Assembly (NCBI GenBank): GCA_021399445.1
Contig: JAJTUQ010000006.1
Location: forward strand, 1,922,001-1,986,000
Reading direction: 5' to 3'
DNA from: Xylogone sp. PMI_703
Taxonomy: Eukaryota > Ascomycota > Leotiomycetes
Length of the DNA stretch: 64,000 bases
Below the pieces are notes generated by a model that ran no database searches, was not told the DNA's origin, and was given only the letters and a program-made list of their open reading frames with translations. A program made the position numbers and the translations under genes. Below are positions 1 through 11,139 of the stretch, piece after piece (positions within the stretch are counted from its first letter, which is position 1; each line of letters opens with the position of its first letter).

Positions 1-1018
1 CCTCCAATCAGAGGACCAATTAGTGGACCGATAAAAGGTGAAGCGGTGTATATCAACATCGGAAACTGAAGCTGCTCCCGACTGAACATATCACCGACAG
101 TTCCTCCAGCGACAGATAAGAATGCGCTACCCGACAGTCCATCAAAAAATCTGGAAACTATCAGGGTTTGAGCATTTTGGGCCACGGCGCACGGTATAAT
201 CCAAACTAGGAAAAAGCTGAATGAGACTAGGTATATTGGGCGGCGACCATAGAACTCTCTGGTACGATATCAGTGGATATGACGTAAAATAGGGCCCAGT
301 TTACTGACGAAAGAGGCCCTAATAGCATCGGACCTGAACCTAATCCAATTATGAAGAGGGACAGGGCCAAAATCACAACTTCTCGTGACGAATGAAATTC
401 CTTCTCAATCTGACTGTAAGTTGATGTATAGATTGACGATGTGCAAGTCCTAGGAAAGGTACGTCAGCATGAGACCTAGTTTCTTACTGTGAGCGCCACC
501 GAGACAGTATAAAGATCACTCTGGCTCACACTCAGTAACATGACTGAGAAGTGATTCCAATTACGGAAAAGCATCCTTCGAGGTGTGGCTTGCTGACTTC
601 CAACTACCTCGCGAAAATAAAGGACCACTTACACACACAACGAACTTGCACTAACAATCAAAACCACAATCCATTTTCTCATTAGTGGCATGTTCCGAGG
701 ATTCATCGGATCGTTATCGCCTCCATCCCATTTCACCTCGTAAGGGTCTTTCTCGGGCTGCGATCTGGCTCTCTCAACACCGAGCCCTGTCCCTTCATAA
801 TCGTATTCATCGCATCCATATCCATTGTTCGAGCAAGTCCGATTGACGATTTGCAGAGACGTCGGTGTGCGAACAAGGGAGTTGTTTCGATTGGGACTCT
901 GTTGAGAATTGGGATTGATATGCCCAAATTCCTCGAGCCCTGGAGGCTTGAGATGTGACTCTACATTGCCTATGGGGGAGGCATCACTAGCTGCTGATTC
1001 CTTCTCCAAATCGACCAT
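1..1018 (-). CDS. MFS transporter, DHA1 drug:H+ antiporter type, 5' part only
   Basis: Plasma-membrane proton-driven exporter of the fungal multidrug/polyamine DHA1 class (family inference). The gene runs off the left edge, so only the N-terminal cytosolic tail and about the first five membrane segments are present. The start is the ATG at 1018; a roughly 115-residue hydrophilic tail precedes the first helix (WIVVLIVSASSLCV). Introns are inferred at 450-632 and 255-304. Splicing across them gives a continuous reading, with the typical TCTSSIYTSTYSQ stretch after helix 1 and the MFS signature FYGRRPIYL between helices 2 and 3. The last readable residues are rich in Gly-Pro, as in helix 5 of this class. 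The 3' half, including helices 6-12, is outside the window. The substrate cannot be told. It is transcribed divergently from the regulator-like gene at 1559. Confidence 0.85.
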
Positions 1019-1558
1019 GTTGCATGTACTTCTCCGTGCAGAAGCGTCGGAGAAGTTTAAAGCCCTGAAAAGTGAGGTTCCGGCTTCGACGTAGCTTGTG
1101 TGGGACTGAAATTGGCAATATTCAACTTCAACTGTGTATCTTCATACTGTTCTTTTCTGTAACTCTTATATTCTATATTCTATATGCATTTTCGTTTCTA
1201 GAATCATAAGCCCTAAAACTGAATACTCCGAGCGTTGTCTTGGCCTAGCTTCCAGCCCTTGCAGCGTTGGTGACGCTGAATCAGCGTATTGCTCTTGATA
1301 CTACTGCGAGGCGAATTGTGGCGCAAGAATAGCCACGAAAGCAGCAATTTAGGTCTGTTGCCACCACAGGCCACTAGTAGGACCTACTTTTTGGATTTGT
1401 AAGATCCAGCCCCATCTAGGCATGCTAGTCAACTTGCTGACAAGGCAATAGGATATTGAAATATAAATTACTTCATTTTCCATTTTGGACTTCGCGTGAG
1501 ATGAGGAGACGCCTCTTTGATGCTGATCATCGATGCCTGCCATTCACAGATCAATAGG
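1019..1558. other. Intergenic, divergent promoter region
   Basis: This 540-base spacer separates the MFS gene (leftward) from the regulator-like gene (rightward), so both promoters must lie here. It has a T/A-rich stretch near 1165-1195 with repeated TTCTATA units. I see no gene, RNA or clear binding-site array. Confidence 0.5.
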
Positions 1559-3196
1559 ATGGCGCGGAGAAGAGACCAAACTCCATTAATCGACGACCAA
1601 GATCGGTCTTCTTCACGGGAGCAAGGAGAAGGGCCAGTCGAGTTGCAGTTTCTCACATGCACACATGTAAACCAGGTCGCCGCCCGGGATACGAAAAGTC
1701 GGGTTCGCAGTCATGCCATGTCCACTGTCCAGCAGAGGCTAAGGAATGAGAGGGAAAAGAGGAAAGGAGACCTTAAGGTGGATAGCTCATCACTTTCTAA
1801 GCTGTCAAGTACAGGCTCATCCATCGAAATTGAGGCCCTTGCGGGCCAACCACACCCCGATACTCTGGGTACCAAGCATCTCGATGATTCTCCACAATTT
1901 GCTATAGAGCCAAATACAAGGACTCGCCAATTGTACGAGTATTGTAAGAGTATCTTATGAACGAAGTCACCTGAAATTTGCTAAGTCAGCCTCCACAGTA
2001 CATGGGAAGATGTGCGCTATGATGAGAACTTTAGAGTCCATCGGTTTCTTACGCATAGTGGTCTCGGACGATGCGGCACTCCATCAACTTCTTTATACTG
2101 TATCATCTCAACGTGCGGCTTTACATCACCAAATCTCAGAGTCAGAAGCTACAGCTTTGTCAGATGAGGCGCTGCAGTCTGTGAATCAGCGTCTTGCTGA
2201 TCCTTCTCATAATCTCAGTGATGGGGTCATCATTGCAGTTATCACTTTTGCATTCCATTCTGTAAGTCATACCGGATATTCGCGAAGATTAGAATTTAGA
2301 TCGATATTAATCCCGTATAGATTATAGCCAATGATTCCCAAGGGGTTGCAACCCATTCTCATGGCTTGGAGGAATTAGTTCAACGTCGAGGTGGTCTTAA
2401 ATCGGTAACATCTGATGCCGTGTTAGGATCCGTGATATGCTGGCATGTCGACCTCCTTGAATAATTGATATGTTTTTAACACTGACTTTCCCCTAGGATC
2501 GATATCAACGCTGCATATCTGTTGGATATATCTCCACGATTCCCGATGCTCGATGGCATGCTGCCCGTTATTACTCTCGAACCTCCATTCTCTGTCTCGA
2601 ATAATCCGTTGCTAGGTGCTTGTACTACCGATGAAATGGTATCCGCTATGAGGGAACTACTTGCCCTTGTACAATATATTAAACATGGCTTCGCGACCAA
2701 TGATCCTAAATTGGACGATATCTTTGCAGGATTACACATTGTTCCCTTCCTGAGAAGATTTCTTCACTCCCATCATGAGATGATCGAGTCCAGCTCGTTG
2801 CATGCGAAAGAGGAGTCTCTCCGGGTTGCAGCACTATTATATCTTGGGGGTATCTGCCAAAACTTTGGAATAAACCTCAAAACCGATGTCTTCATTCCAA
2901 AGCTCAAAAATGTCATTACATCTCAAATTAACCCATTGCATGAAGAGATAATGCCATGGCTGCTTTGGGTTCTCATGATTGGCGGTGTGCAATCCCTAGA
3001 CCATGAGGATCACAGTTTCTTCGTCAGTACACTGGCCACTTTAATGATGCGCCAAGGATACAAGAGTTGGAGAGAGCTTATGGACACTATTTATCAAGCA
3101 GCCTGGATAGAGGGGATCCTCGATGTTCAATGCAATCAATTTCATCTTGAACTTGCGTCAGAGATATGGAATTTGTACGGGTATTTCATATCGTGA
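1559..3196 (+). CDS. Fungal transcription-factor-like protein (PF11951 type), no zinc cluster
   Basis: Spliced from 1559-1943, 1999-2261, 2321-2442 and 2497-3196, giving about 489 aa. The N-terminus has the conserved pattern of this family: a hydrophobic FLTCTHV segment, then a basic RSHAMSTVQQRLRNEREKRK block. A helical regulatory domain follows, including HGLEELVQRRGGLKS and an aromatic-proline ISPRFPML motif. Proteins of this type resemble the C-terminal domain of Zn2Cys6 regulators (Fungal_trans_2) but lack the C-x2-C-x6-C cluster, and none is visible upstream. The third intron (2443-2496) needs a GC donor (GCATGT) to keep frame, because no GT donor gives the correct phase. The function is unknown; a DNA-independent regulator or cofactor is possible. 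A paralogue with the same architecture lies at 53090-54804 on the other strand. Confidence 0.75.
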
Positions 3197-3809
3197 TAGC
3201 ACTCCTGGGTAATAAAAAAGATTCATTACACGTTGGCATGTGAGGAGATATCTTAATGACCACTGTCCTATTTTTATAATGCTATGTAAAGACATTTTTC
3301 CCGTGAGTTTGTATCCAGCTATGGGTTGAAATACATGCCTAATGCGTTGAAAATAGTCATGATTATATTTTATATTTGGGCTCGCATTATAATACACCTA
3401 AATGCAGGTTTCAGGTGAAAACGGCTGCAGAACCCCTGTCTCTCTCATGACGGGAATCGACAGGAAGTGATCCAAGTCATTCAGTGATCCGACACCAAGT
3501 GAGAGCTACGTTATACTTTACTGGTCAAAGTTAGAAGCAACATTACGAATCGAAAATAAAGTTTCTGCAAATATTCATGCGATTTAATTCCAAGGGAAGT
3601 TATGTCTAATTATTTGAGAACTAATCTCCTTCGCTTTTTCACAAACCGTAACCACTTCCACTTTTCAACCCTTAATGATAAAAAGTATTGACCGGTATGT
3701 GAATAATGAGCCAGTAATAGGAGCGGTCCATCTTTAATGCTCTACGAAGGCATTCTTGTGGAAGAAATCCATCTGACTTAGGATGGTCCCTAATTATACA
3801 AGACAGGCT
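3197..3809. other. Intergenic, convergent 3' ends
   Basis: A 613-base A/T-rich spacer between the 3' ends of two converging genes. Short open frames here show no recognisable protein. No repeat or RNA gene was seen. Confidence 0.5.
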
Positions 3810-4822
3810 CTAATTCCTGCCATGTTTATGAGGACGGAGAGCCTTTTTCAAAAATGGAATCATGTAACCCGCAATTTCCTCCAGATTACTTAAGATAGCA
3901 AAATGGCCGGCGTCTACAAGATGGATCTGCGCAAGAGGAAGATCGCGTTTAAAAGCCTCTGCGCCCGATGGAACGAACCTAAACCCATAATCAGCAACTC
4001 CCCGGATAATAGGAAATGAAATGTCATTTTTCATACGCAGCATCATTTTTACCCCAGACTGCTAGAAGAGGGACTTGAGTCTCGCGGAAATATTGCTGGT
4101 ACTTCGGATATTGGGCCACGTTGGTGCGATAATCGTAGAACAAATCGAGCTGATAGTCGATATTTCCAGGTTGCTGCATCAGGGTCCAGTCAAGCCACCA
4201 TGATTCCGGCAATTCCGCTGTGGCATCTTTAGTACCATCAACGTACTGTTGTTCAGTCGCATTGATTGTGAACAGATCTAGAAGAGCCTCTCTGTCACTG
4301 AAAGCCAGTTATCGTCAGCCTAAAACCATTATGCCCCTGTATTATAATTTGAAGAACATACGCGGTACTATTGCTAGCCCAATACTTTTGTATGAGATCC
4401 CAAAATGCACCCCCCATCCCTTCTACATAGGCGTTTCCATTTTGTGAGACAATTGCCTTGATCGACTGGGGCCGAGCCAGAGCTAGTCGAAGTGCAGTTG
4501 GTGCTCCGTAGTCGAACATGTACACCGCATATTCCTTGATTTTCAAGACGTCGAGGAATTCCTGGACGACATTGGCTATATTTTGAAAGGTATGTGGAAA
4601 GCTGTTATAGGCAGGGATTTGGGTGAAGCCAAATCCGGGCAGATCGGGTGCAATGACGTGGAATGTTGTAGCAAGGAGAGGTATCAAATAACGATACTGA
4701 TGTGAAGAACTAGGAAAGCCATGAAGCAGTAGGACCGTTGGGGCATTAACCGGACCAGCTTCGCGGTAAAAAACAGAATAATTCCCAACAGGGGCAAAGT
4801 GAACTGCAGCTTGAATTGACAT
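3810..4822 (-). CDS. Alpha/beta hydrolase, epoxide hydrolase / haloalkane dehalogenase-like
   Basis: Exons 4822-4362, 4297-4037 and 3978-3810 encode about 297 aa. Introns 4298-4361 (GTATGT...TTTCAG) and 3979-4036 (GTATGA...TTTAG, CTGAT branch) restore one continuous frame. The oxyanion-hole motif HGFPSSS is at about residue 34. The nucleophile elbow is FDYGAPTA with Asp104, an aspartate as in epoxide hydrolases and dehalogenases rather than a serine. The catalytic His lies in VDAGHFAI near the C-terminus, preceded by the VWGKND strand carrying the likely third acidic residue. No signal peptide is seen, so it is probably cytosolic. Related fungal proteins are widespread and mostly uncharacterised; the substrate is unknown. 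Confidence 0.88.
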
Positions 4823-6162
4823 TGCGAATGTAGCTCTGTGTCAATTACCTTGATTGAGAAGGTTGATGCTTGAGTACACGGTTTAATTATGTTTCCAGTC
4901 GGCCATGAGCTCAATTTCTATTGGAACTCCCAATCTTACCCATCCCGCAATTGAAAGATCATTTCAAAACCCATTAGCAATCATGACATAAGATTTAGCT
5001 TTCCACGTGGTTTGGATATAGATTATCAAGGAAATCTGACATGCCGCAAATACTCACGTATACTGGTATGGAATAGGCCCCTGATTTCCCGCCATTTAGT
5101 ATACCTAGCGAATGATCTCCCCTCTAGTGCTGATAATTCGCACTGCACAGCGTTGCATTATCTCTTATCTCTATACCGGTATATTTGGGTATTGGCGGCA
5201 TTAGGGAAAGAACATATCTTTCCTTCACTCGTTCTAGCTTCAAAGCAGGATTTCCTCATCCCTGCGTATGGATACAGTACCCTCGGACTCACTTTTAATG
5301 CAACTGAAATAACAGTAAACCAGATTACGGCAGATTCTTAGCGTCGCGCTAGCAAAAACCTTGGAATCAAGCATTGGCGCTATTTGTGGGTGTTTGCTAT
5401 ACTTGTTTGTCAATGTAAGCTTAAATCCCGGCATGCCGAAACTGCAGGTTCAACGTAATGTCCCTTTACCGATCAGCCGGCTTTTCCGATCACATTCAAC
5501 TCCAGTACTATCCTCAACTTCCACTGATTATTCAGACTTCCTTTTAATCAGTACTGATTGATAAGGCCCTTACTAATACTGAAGGATTGATCACCACCGT
5601 ACTAATATTAAGCAATTAGCTATCAGTAAATGCCAAGACCTCCTATAATAGGCTAACCCTCGCCGTCGCTGCCAGAAGCATCTACAAGTTCGTCATCTAC
5701 AGTTATATACAAATGGTTGATAAGGCACTTCTTGTTATGACTAATCAAGCACTCTGTCTTCTCAACATTTGCTACGTTGAGGCATGTACGGTCCTATGAG
5801 ATCGTACGCCTTGGCAGTGTTGGATAGCCACTCTCTGAAACTGAAACTGGGATGGGTTTCGGATATTCCCCTTATGAAAGTTTTATTTACTGAACTATGG
5901 ATGCATCGATGGCTGGTATTGGAGTTGGCGGCATGCCTTTAAGTGGGGGTTGAGCTAAATACACTTCCGCTTCAGTTAAATACACTTGCCAAGAGTATTA
6001 AGCATGCCTCAACTGTTTTGCACATAGATGCTTTGTAACTTATAGCCTTTAAGTTTAGCATTAAATAATAGAAATGACCATACAACAACATGCTTTCTCA
6101 GTTGATTTGTGAGTTTCTAGTAGCAATTTTTTACATGAGCTTTCAATGTGTTGCAATTTGGC
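4823..6162. other. Intergenic, 1.3 kb, no gene recognised
   Basis: Short open frames occur on both strands, but none has family features or a codon pattern like the neighbouring genes. The region is A/T-rich with many TACTAATA-like strings around 5565-5650. It is probably promoter for the leftward hydrolase plus decayed sequence. Confidence 0.4.
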
Positions 6163-7092
6163 TCATTCGGTGTCATCAGGATGGAAAACAAATGCCCTGA
6201 CCTCAATACTTTCTCGCGTCTCTTTATCTACAAAATCCTCACTGACAAACGCACTATGCGGGGTCCTCCTCGGACGCCCATCAGTCTTCGAGTCAAAGCA
6301 TTTAATAAGCATAACCTCTCTCGGTGTCTGTCCAAAAATATAGTACCACTTGTGCTCCTTGCTGCCTCTGACGATGAACCTCTCGCCTTCTCTGTTTGGG
6401 AATATCACTCTTATAGGAACCAATTCGTCCTCTTGAACAGACCTTGCATCCGCAACGCCTAAAGGGTCCCTGAAAATTGTCTTAATCGGGCGCCATACGT
6501 TGATGATCTGGTAACGCCCCAGGAGAAGGACATCAGCCTCGGAGGGGATTTCATTACGGAGGCGATCGGTTGCCCCACGGTATGACTGATCAATGTGGAC
6601 TTGCCGTAGTGGTCCGCTGATGGATGGCAAGCTCTTTGCAGCACCCAGATGGGTGTCTTCGCGAGGTGGAACTGCAGCGCCGCGGACAGCGTAGTCAAAG
6701 ATGAGGACTTTGGAGGCTCCGGTACTATAGAGACATTAATATGAAAGATGCTTAAAAATTTGCCGCTCCATGTTAGAAAGCGATACTTGCACCCTTTTCA
6801 GCAAGTCCTCCACTTCGGGAAAGTACAACTTCTTGATCTGCTCTATGTTTGTAAACTCCCTTTCTTTGCTTTCGTGCTCAACGACCCGGAATCCTGTTGT
6901 ATCCAGGGTATATTTGTATTCAGAGCCACGGATGTCGCGCACAGTTACTGGATAAACTTCGCAGGTACCATAGTACGTCTCCGGCCTACCGATGATTATT
7001 GGCTGGGGAGCTGAGCCGTCTTCAGCATCTTTGAAGTAGTTTAGCGTGGTGGTGACATCCCTAGCTTCTTGCATAAAAGTGTTGGTCATCAT
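6163..7092 (-). CDS. AsaB-type hydroxylase/desaturase (CmcJ/GA4-desaturase-like)
   Basis: Exons 7092-6791 and 6724-6163 give 287 aa, the usual length for this family. Members act as non-heme oxygenases tailoring fungal secondary metabolites (AsaB of the aspergillic acid pathway; also likened to 7-alpha-cephem methoxylase and GA4 desaturase). Visible family blocks are TTTLNYFKDAEDGSAP near the N-terminus, VRDIRG with YTLDTTGF, VHIDQSY, INVWRPIKTIFRDPL, KWYYIFGQTP, LIKCFDSKTDGR and the C-terminal PHSAFV with IEVRAFVFHP. The intron at 6725-6790 uses a GC donor (GCAAGT); the GT six bases further downstream breaks the frame, while the GC donor yields the conserved VTGASKV join. An ATG three bases downstream is an alternative start. 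No biosynthetic backbone gene is nearby, so the substrate is unknown. Confidence 0.88.
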
Positions 7093-8555
7093 GGCTATGG
7101 CTTCGAAGATAAGGGATCTTAAGGTCAACATTGGGAGAAATTTGAAATACGAAATAGAACACCATGAAGATGCTCGACGGGAGCAGGAACAGGTCACGCT
7201 AGGTAAACTACAGTAATAAACCTCATATAGACTATACACCAGGCCAGAACTTTCTGAAGTCCAGAGGGAATGGGAGATGATGAGCATTGTAAGCTGGCAC
7301 TAATACTCGCGTAGAAATGGCTGCCGTTTTAAGCAAATGTACTATAAGTCTTGGCATGCTTGAGCGTAGATCATTCGGCAAGTGGATTTAAGCTTAGCCT
7401 AAAATTACCGAGAACAAGCGTGGCTCCCTGTCGGTACAGTCACGTGGCAGTACAACAGGTAATTGCGCTCGGACCTCCTACGCACAGGGCAATACTATGT
7501 CTCTTTATCAGAATCCTTTCAGCAAAACTTACTTAAGCTTTTGATTTGTACGGTGAACTCAGAGCAGTAAGAACACACTAGTGCTAAAAGTGTGTAAGTA
7601 TTGGCTTCCACTGCGTTGGATAGTCATAGTCTGAGGTGAGATGGGAGTCAAGGCTCGAAGCTCCTAAGTTAAAGACTGCGTGGGACCAGAGGTATTCCTG
7701 AGCCGTGAAAAGCTGAGACCCTTCGGAAATTTACTCACTACTAAAATCTGGGCCTCTGGTAATGGACTTGTTCTGGCCAGTAGATTTCGAGGCTGGAGAA
7801 CGATGCTGCCCTGCAGCCCGGAAGGACACCGAGGACAAGAATACATGTATGTGACAGCCAGCGGAGGATTATCATCAAGGGTGCCGGGAACGGACTTGGA
7901 AACCCGCAAGATCATTGCCATCGACATGGAAAAGTTGAGGCTTGCATGATTAGCACTTGTGCGTAGCCTTTTGAATAGTGGTCTTCTGGCGGATCGATAT
8001 ATTCCGTCCACTTAGAAGCTTTTTCTGCATTGATCGTGGCTGCCTATTGAGCTACCTGTTTAGCAAAATCTCATTTAACTGAATGTAGCAGTATCTCTCC
8101 AAAAGATTTGCTTTTCCCACGGAGATATAGCTTATCTCCAGCAGGATAGTATGTAATTTTGATTACCTGATGTGCTTGAGAATCAATGGCTTTTAGGGTC
8201 CAGCCAGTTCATGCAGTCCTCTCCATCAACGACAACCAAGATCTGCAAAAAATGACCAATACCCATATCAATCAGATAGCTCTCTGCTTAGCAAGTGATT
8301 CATAATCACCGCTGCTTATATACTCTGCATGCTGTGGGTGTTATGTCCGTTCGGCCTTGTTCGCCGGATTCGGACAAATTCGGACGAACTTGGTCCAGAA
8401 GAACGGGTAACATAGTTGATATATACTGTGCAATATTCTGTCACTGTGGTACTAGTTTCAACGAGAAAGCCAGAAACCTAGGAGATTATCCTTTTTATAT
8501 TATAAGCAAGGAGGTAGCTGTCAAGACGCAGCAGAATCCATAAACCACAGCCATC
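7093..8555. other. Intergenic, divergent promoters, 1.46 kb
   Basis: This separates the AsaB-like gene (leftward) from the peroxiredoxin-like gene (rightward). At 8368-8387 there is a 10-bp near-perfect tandem (ATTCGGACAA/ATTCGGACGA) inside a cluster of CGG/CCG triplets at 8345-8390, the kind of core that Zn2Cys6 regulators bind; this role is only inferred. A TATA-like TTTTATATTATAAG lies near 8490. Overlapping open frames on both strands at 7664-8011 have no recognised protein. Confidence 0.4.
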
Positions 8556-9203
8556 ATGAGCTTAATTGGTCCCCAGCTTAGCTCTCTCCTCGAGAACTTC
8601 ATCAGTACCGCTCCTGATGCTGTGACAGGACCGATTATTGCTGCCAAGAAAGAGATCCTCAGCCAGTTCGACCCTTCGAAATCCATTAAAGTCGGTGACA
8701 AACTACCCGAGTTCAAGCTGCAAGGTTCCGTAGGAAAGGAGCACAGCAGTACAGAGCTTCTTAAACAAGGTCCACTGGGAATCACATTCTACCGCGGTGA
8801 ATGGTGCCCATTCTGCAACATCGCGGTGGCCGGCCTGCAGAAGCACTTGGACGACTACAAGGCCAAAGGCGTTACTCTTGTTGCCATCACGCCTGAACTT
8901 CCCAACGGTACTCTGACTATGGCCGAGAAGCACGACCTCAAGTTTCCCGTTCTCACCGATCTCCACAACGAGTATGCGCGCAAGCTTGGTATTGTCTGGA
9001 AGCAACCTGACTCCCTACGACCTGTTTTTGACGGCTTCGGCCACGATTTGTCGAAGAGCAACGGTGACGATTCATTCGAGGTGCCTTTTCCTGCCACTCT
9101 TCTCGTGGATAAGGATGGTACAGTCCGCAATCTATTCCTTGATCCAGACTATACTAAGAGAGTTGAGCCTAAGACTGTGTTAGAATGGATTAATGCGCTC
9201 TAA
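8556..9203 (+). CDS. AhpC/TSA-family peroxiredoxin-like protein
   Basis: Single exon, 215 aa, ATG preceded by a purine/pyrimidine-mixed leader (CCACAGCCATC). The thioredoxin-fold core begins with VGDKLPEFKL. The active-site segment TFYRGEWCPFCN carries a CxxC pair (Cys84 and Cys87). After it come VAITPELPNG, a KFPVLTDLHNEYARKLG strand-helix unit and FPATLLVDKDGTVRN, which is the usual cis-proline strand of the AhpC/TSA fold. Such proteins reduce peroxides or serve as thiol oxidoreductases in the cytosol. The GEWCPFC arrangement places it in the fungal peroxiredoxin-like group that keeps both cysteines close, unlike typical 2-Cys enzymes with a distant resolving Cys. No signal peptide is seen. 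Its partner is probably thioredoxin or glutathione (inference). Confidence 0.9.
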   Translation: MSLIGPQLSSLLENFISTAPDAVTGPIIAAKKEILSQFDPSKSIKVGDKLPEFKLQGSVGKEHSSTELLKQGPLGITFYRGEWCPFCNIAVAGLQKHLDDYKAKGVTLVAITPELPNGTLTMAEKHDLKFPVLTDLHNEYARKLGIVWKQPDSLRPVFDGFGHDLSKSNGDDSFEVPFPATLLVDKDGTVRNLFLDPDYTKRVEPKTVLEWINAL

Positions 9204-11139
9204 ATATCGGAGTTCTGACGAGTCATATAAAGAGGCTTCCTAGTAGCTCCTTGAATTTCCACCAGATGTTCTGTTTCTCACAGTGCCGCAGCTGCTATAA
9301 TGATAAGCTGGTAGAACAGGAGATGGAGTATTGAAGTTGTTAGACACGATAAAGTACAAGTATAAATATAATAAATTAAGCTGTCATCAAGTTTCTTCAA
9401 TCAAGATTAACTAGATACTTTGACTTTCAAACGTTTTCAATCGACCTCTTGCCCTTCGTATCCGGGTTTGCTTCCAAGTTTTCTTAGAATATGCTCCCTC
9501 AAAAGCAGGGTTTGATGCAAGAGCTGCTATATAAGCCCGCGAATCAGAGGTCTTATCGTAGTATTTGACTAGATTTGACCAGCCAGAGTTGGTACCAGGA
9601 CCTTCGATCAAATCATCTCTAAAACTCTAATATGTAATCCATAGCAGCAAGAATGTCGAAGTTGATGATTCAAGTACGAGAAGAGCTGTGAAGCTTTCTA
9701 AGGCTGCGTAGCAATATCGGCATTGAGCTAAGGCAAAGGTCTAGAGCTTGTTCAATGTACTTTTTCGAAGATATTTTTCTTAAAATAGCTTACTCTTGTC
9801 ATCACCTTCCAGGCAAAGATCCTAGAATTGATTGACTGCTCTTTGAAGGTGAAGCCAACCACAATACGGGCTAACCCCGCCGCCCCGCCCCCAAGAAGAC
9901 TTGCTTTGCACAATTTACTTTCATACCAAAACCTTCTATCCCGAATATAATTATCTCACAGCAGTTGGATATACTCAGAATTCATGTCAATAATTAGGTC
10001 GTCTCTCAGAGAACCTCCACCTCGAAGGAAACTATCTAACAATTGTTGTGGCTGGCGTAATTAATTATTGAAAATTACTTCAATCTTGTATCGTGATTTT
10101 GTGTCTGCGAAGCAGACGTGCAACAAAACTTTTGGACAGCGGTTAGCGTCAACTGCCATGAATTGCCTTCGAAGCAATACCCCTTTCTCGATAGCATTCT
10201 ACATTCAATAAGCTTGAGCCAAGAGCTCCAACGTGAGCATTGCCTTGAAGTAGAGTAAGGCCTTCTGTAAGGGTTAAGAGTTGAGGTGATGTACATATCG
10301 TAACGTATAAGTTATGAAAATTTCTAAGTACCATACTTACTTCCAATTCTGTAATTAATGTACATTTGCGGGGTTGCCATCGATTTGATGAGCATCTATA
10401 ACAGAGAGAAAAGCGTCAATATGGCCTTGGTAACATATAAGGTGATGACGAGATTGGTACTCTTGTGACATGGCCATATTAATAGACAGATAAGGACAAG
10501 CCGATCGATGCCTCTCTTGTATCGCTATTAGGTGCGGTATCCATGTGAGATTATCCCAGTTAAGAAGTGCTATCGAAATCATCAATTGCTTATAATGTAT
10601 ACCGACTTAAGTTTTCCCCTGCATGTGATCCTCCCACTTCTCTCATAACATATCAGGGCTTCTTCTAAATCACCTTGAGGATTGGCGAGGTGGTAACTGC
10701 ACCTAATAGAGCTAGGTTATTCCCAAAAGTCCGAAGGTCGGTTGTAGTATGGACACAAGAAATAGAGGCTTGAAGTTGCGTTTTAACCTGTTTTTAAAAA
10801 TTAATTGACGCGATATCTGTTCGTATAGTGTGCTGATCTTCAGGGAACAAAGGTTCAACCTGAGGGTTCGGATATACTTTGGATGTTGTATCTGTATTCT
10901 TTCTCATGCATGTCTCATCCTGGAGGCTCGTACACCAAGACACGTTGACCAATCAGACAAAAGTACACTCAAAAGTACGCCAAGCTCAGCAGAAGAACAG
11001 CCTTGTTGCGAGCCTCACGAATCTATAAGAGCACCTCAACTGCTCAAACTGATAACCTTGTTCCCCAATACCGCATCGTGGGTGCTATACTTCTCTACTC
11101 ATACCGATATTGACAGATTCTGGCTATCAAGTTAGCACA
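9204..11139. other. Intergenic, 1.9 kb with transposon remnant
   Basis: A/T-rich and poor in open frames. The hAT transposase fragment at 9411-9680 sits here. A short GC block (CCCCGCCGCCCCGCCCCC) is at 9874-9891. A leftward frame around 10355-10585 contains a LTWIPHL-like segment faintly reminiscent of fungal transcription-factor domains, too weak to call. Confidence 0.45.
9411..9680 (-). pseudogene. hAT-family transposase remnant (C-terminal part)
   Basis: Leftward reading gives FDILAAMDYILEF, then a stop, then a segment with WSNLVKYYDKTSDSRAYIAA and a following W at the KKTW position. The order (acidic helix, KYYxxTDxSxAYIAA, hydrophobic/proline 'LNP'-like turn, then a conserved W) matches the region before the C-terminal dimerisation domain of fungal hAT transposases. 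In-frame stops lie upstream of 9611. No catalytic DDE residues or terminal inverted repeats were found, so only a relic remains. Confidence is moderate because it rests on one short motif string. Confidence 0.55.

Noticed and set aside
7664..8011. Overlapping open frames on both strands
   Set aside because: Neither has a family motif; openness on both strands at once indicates low stop density, not a gene.
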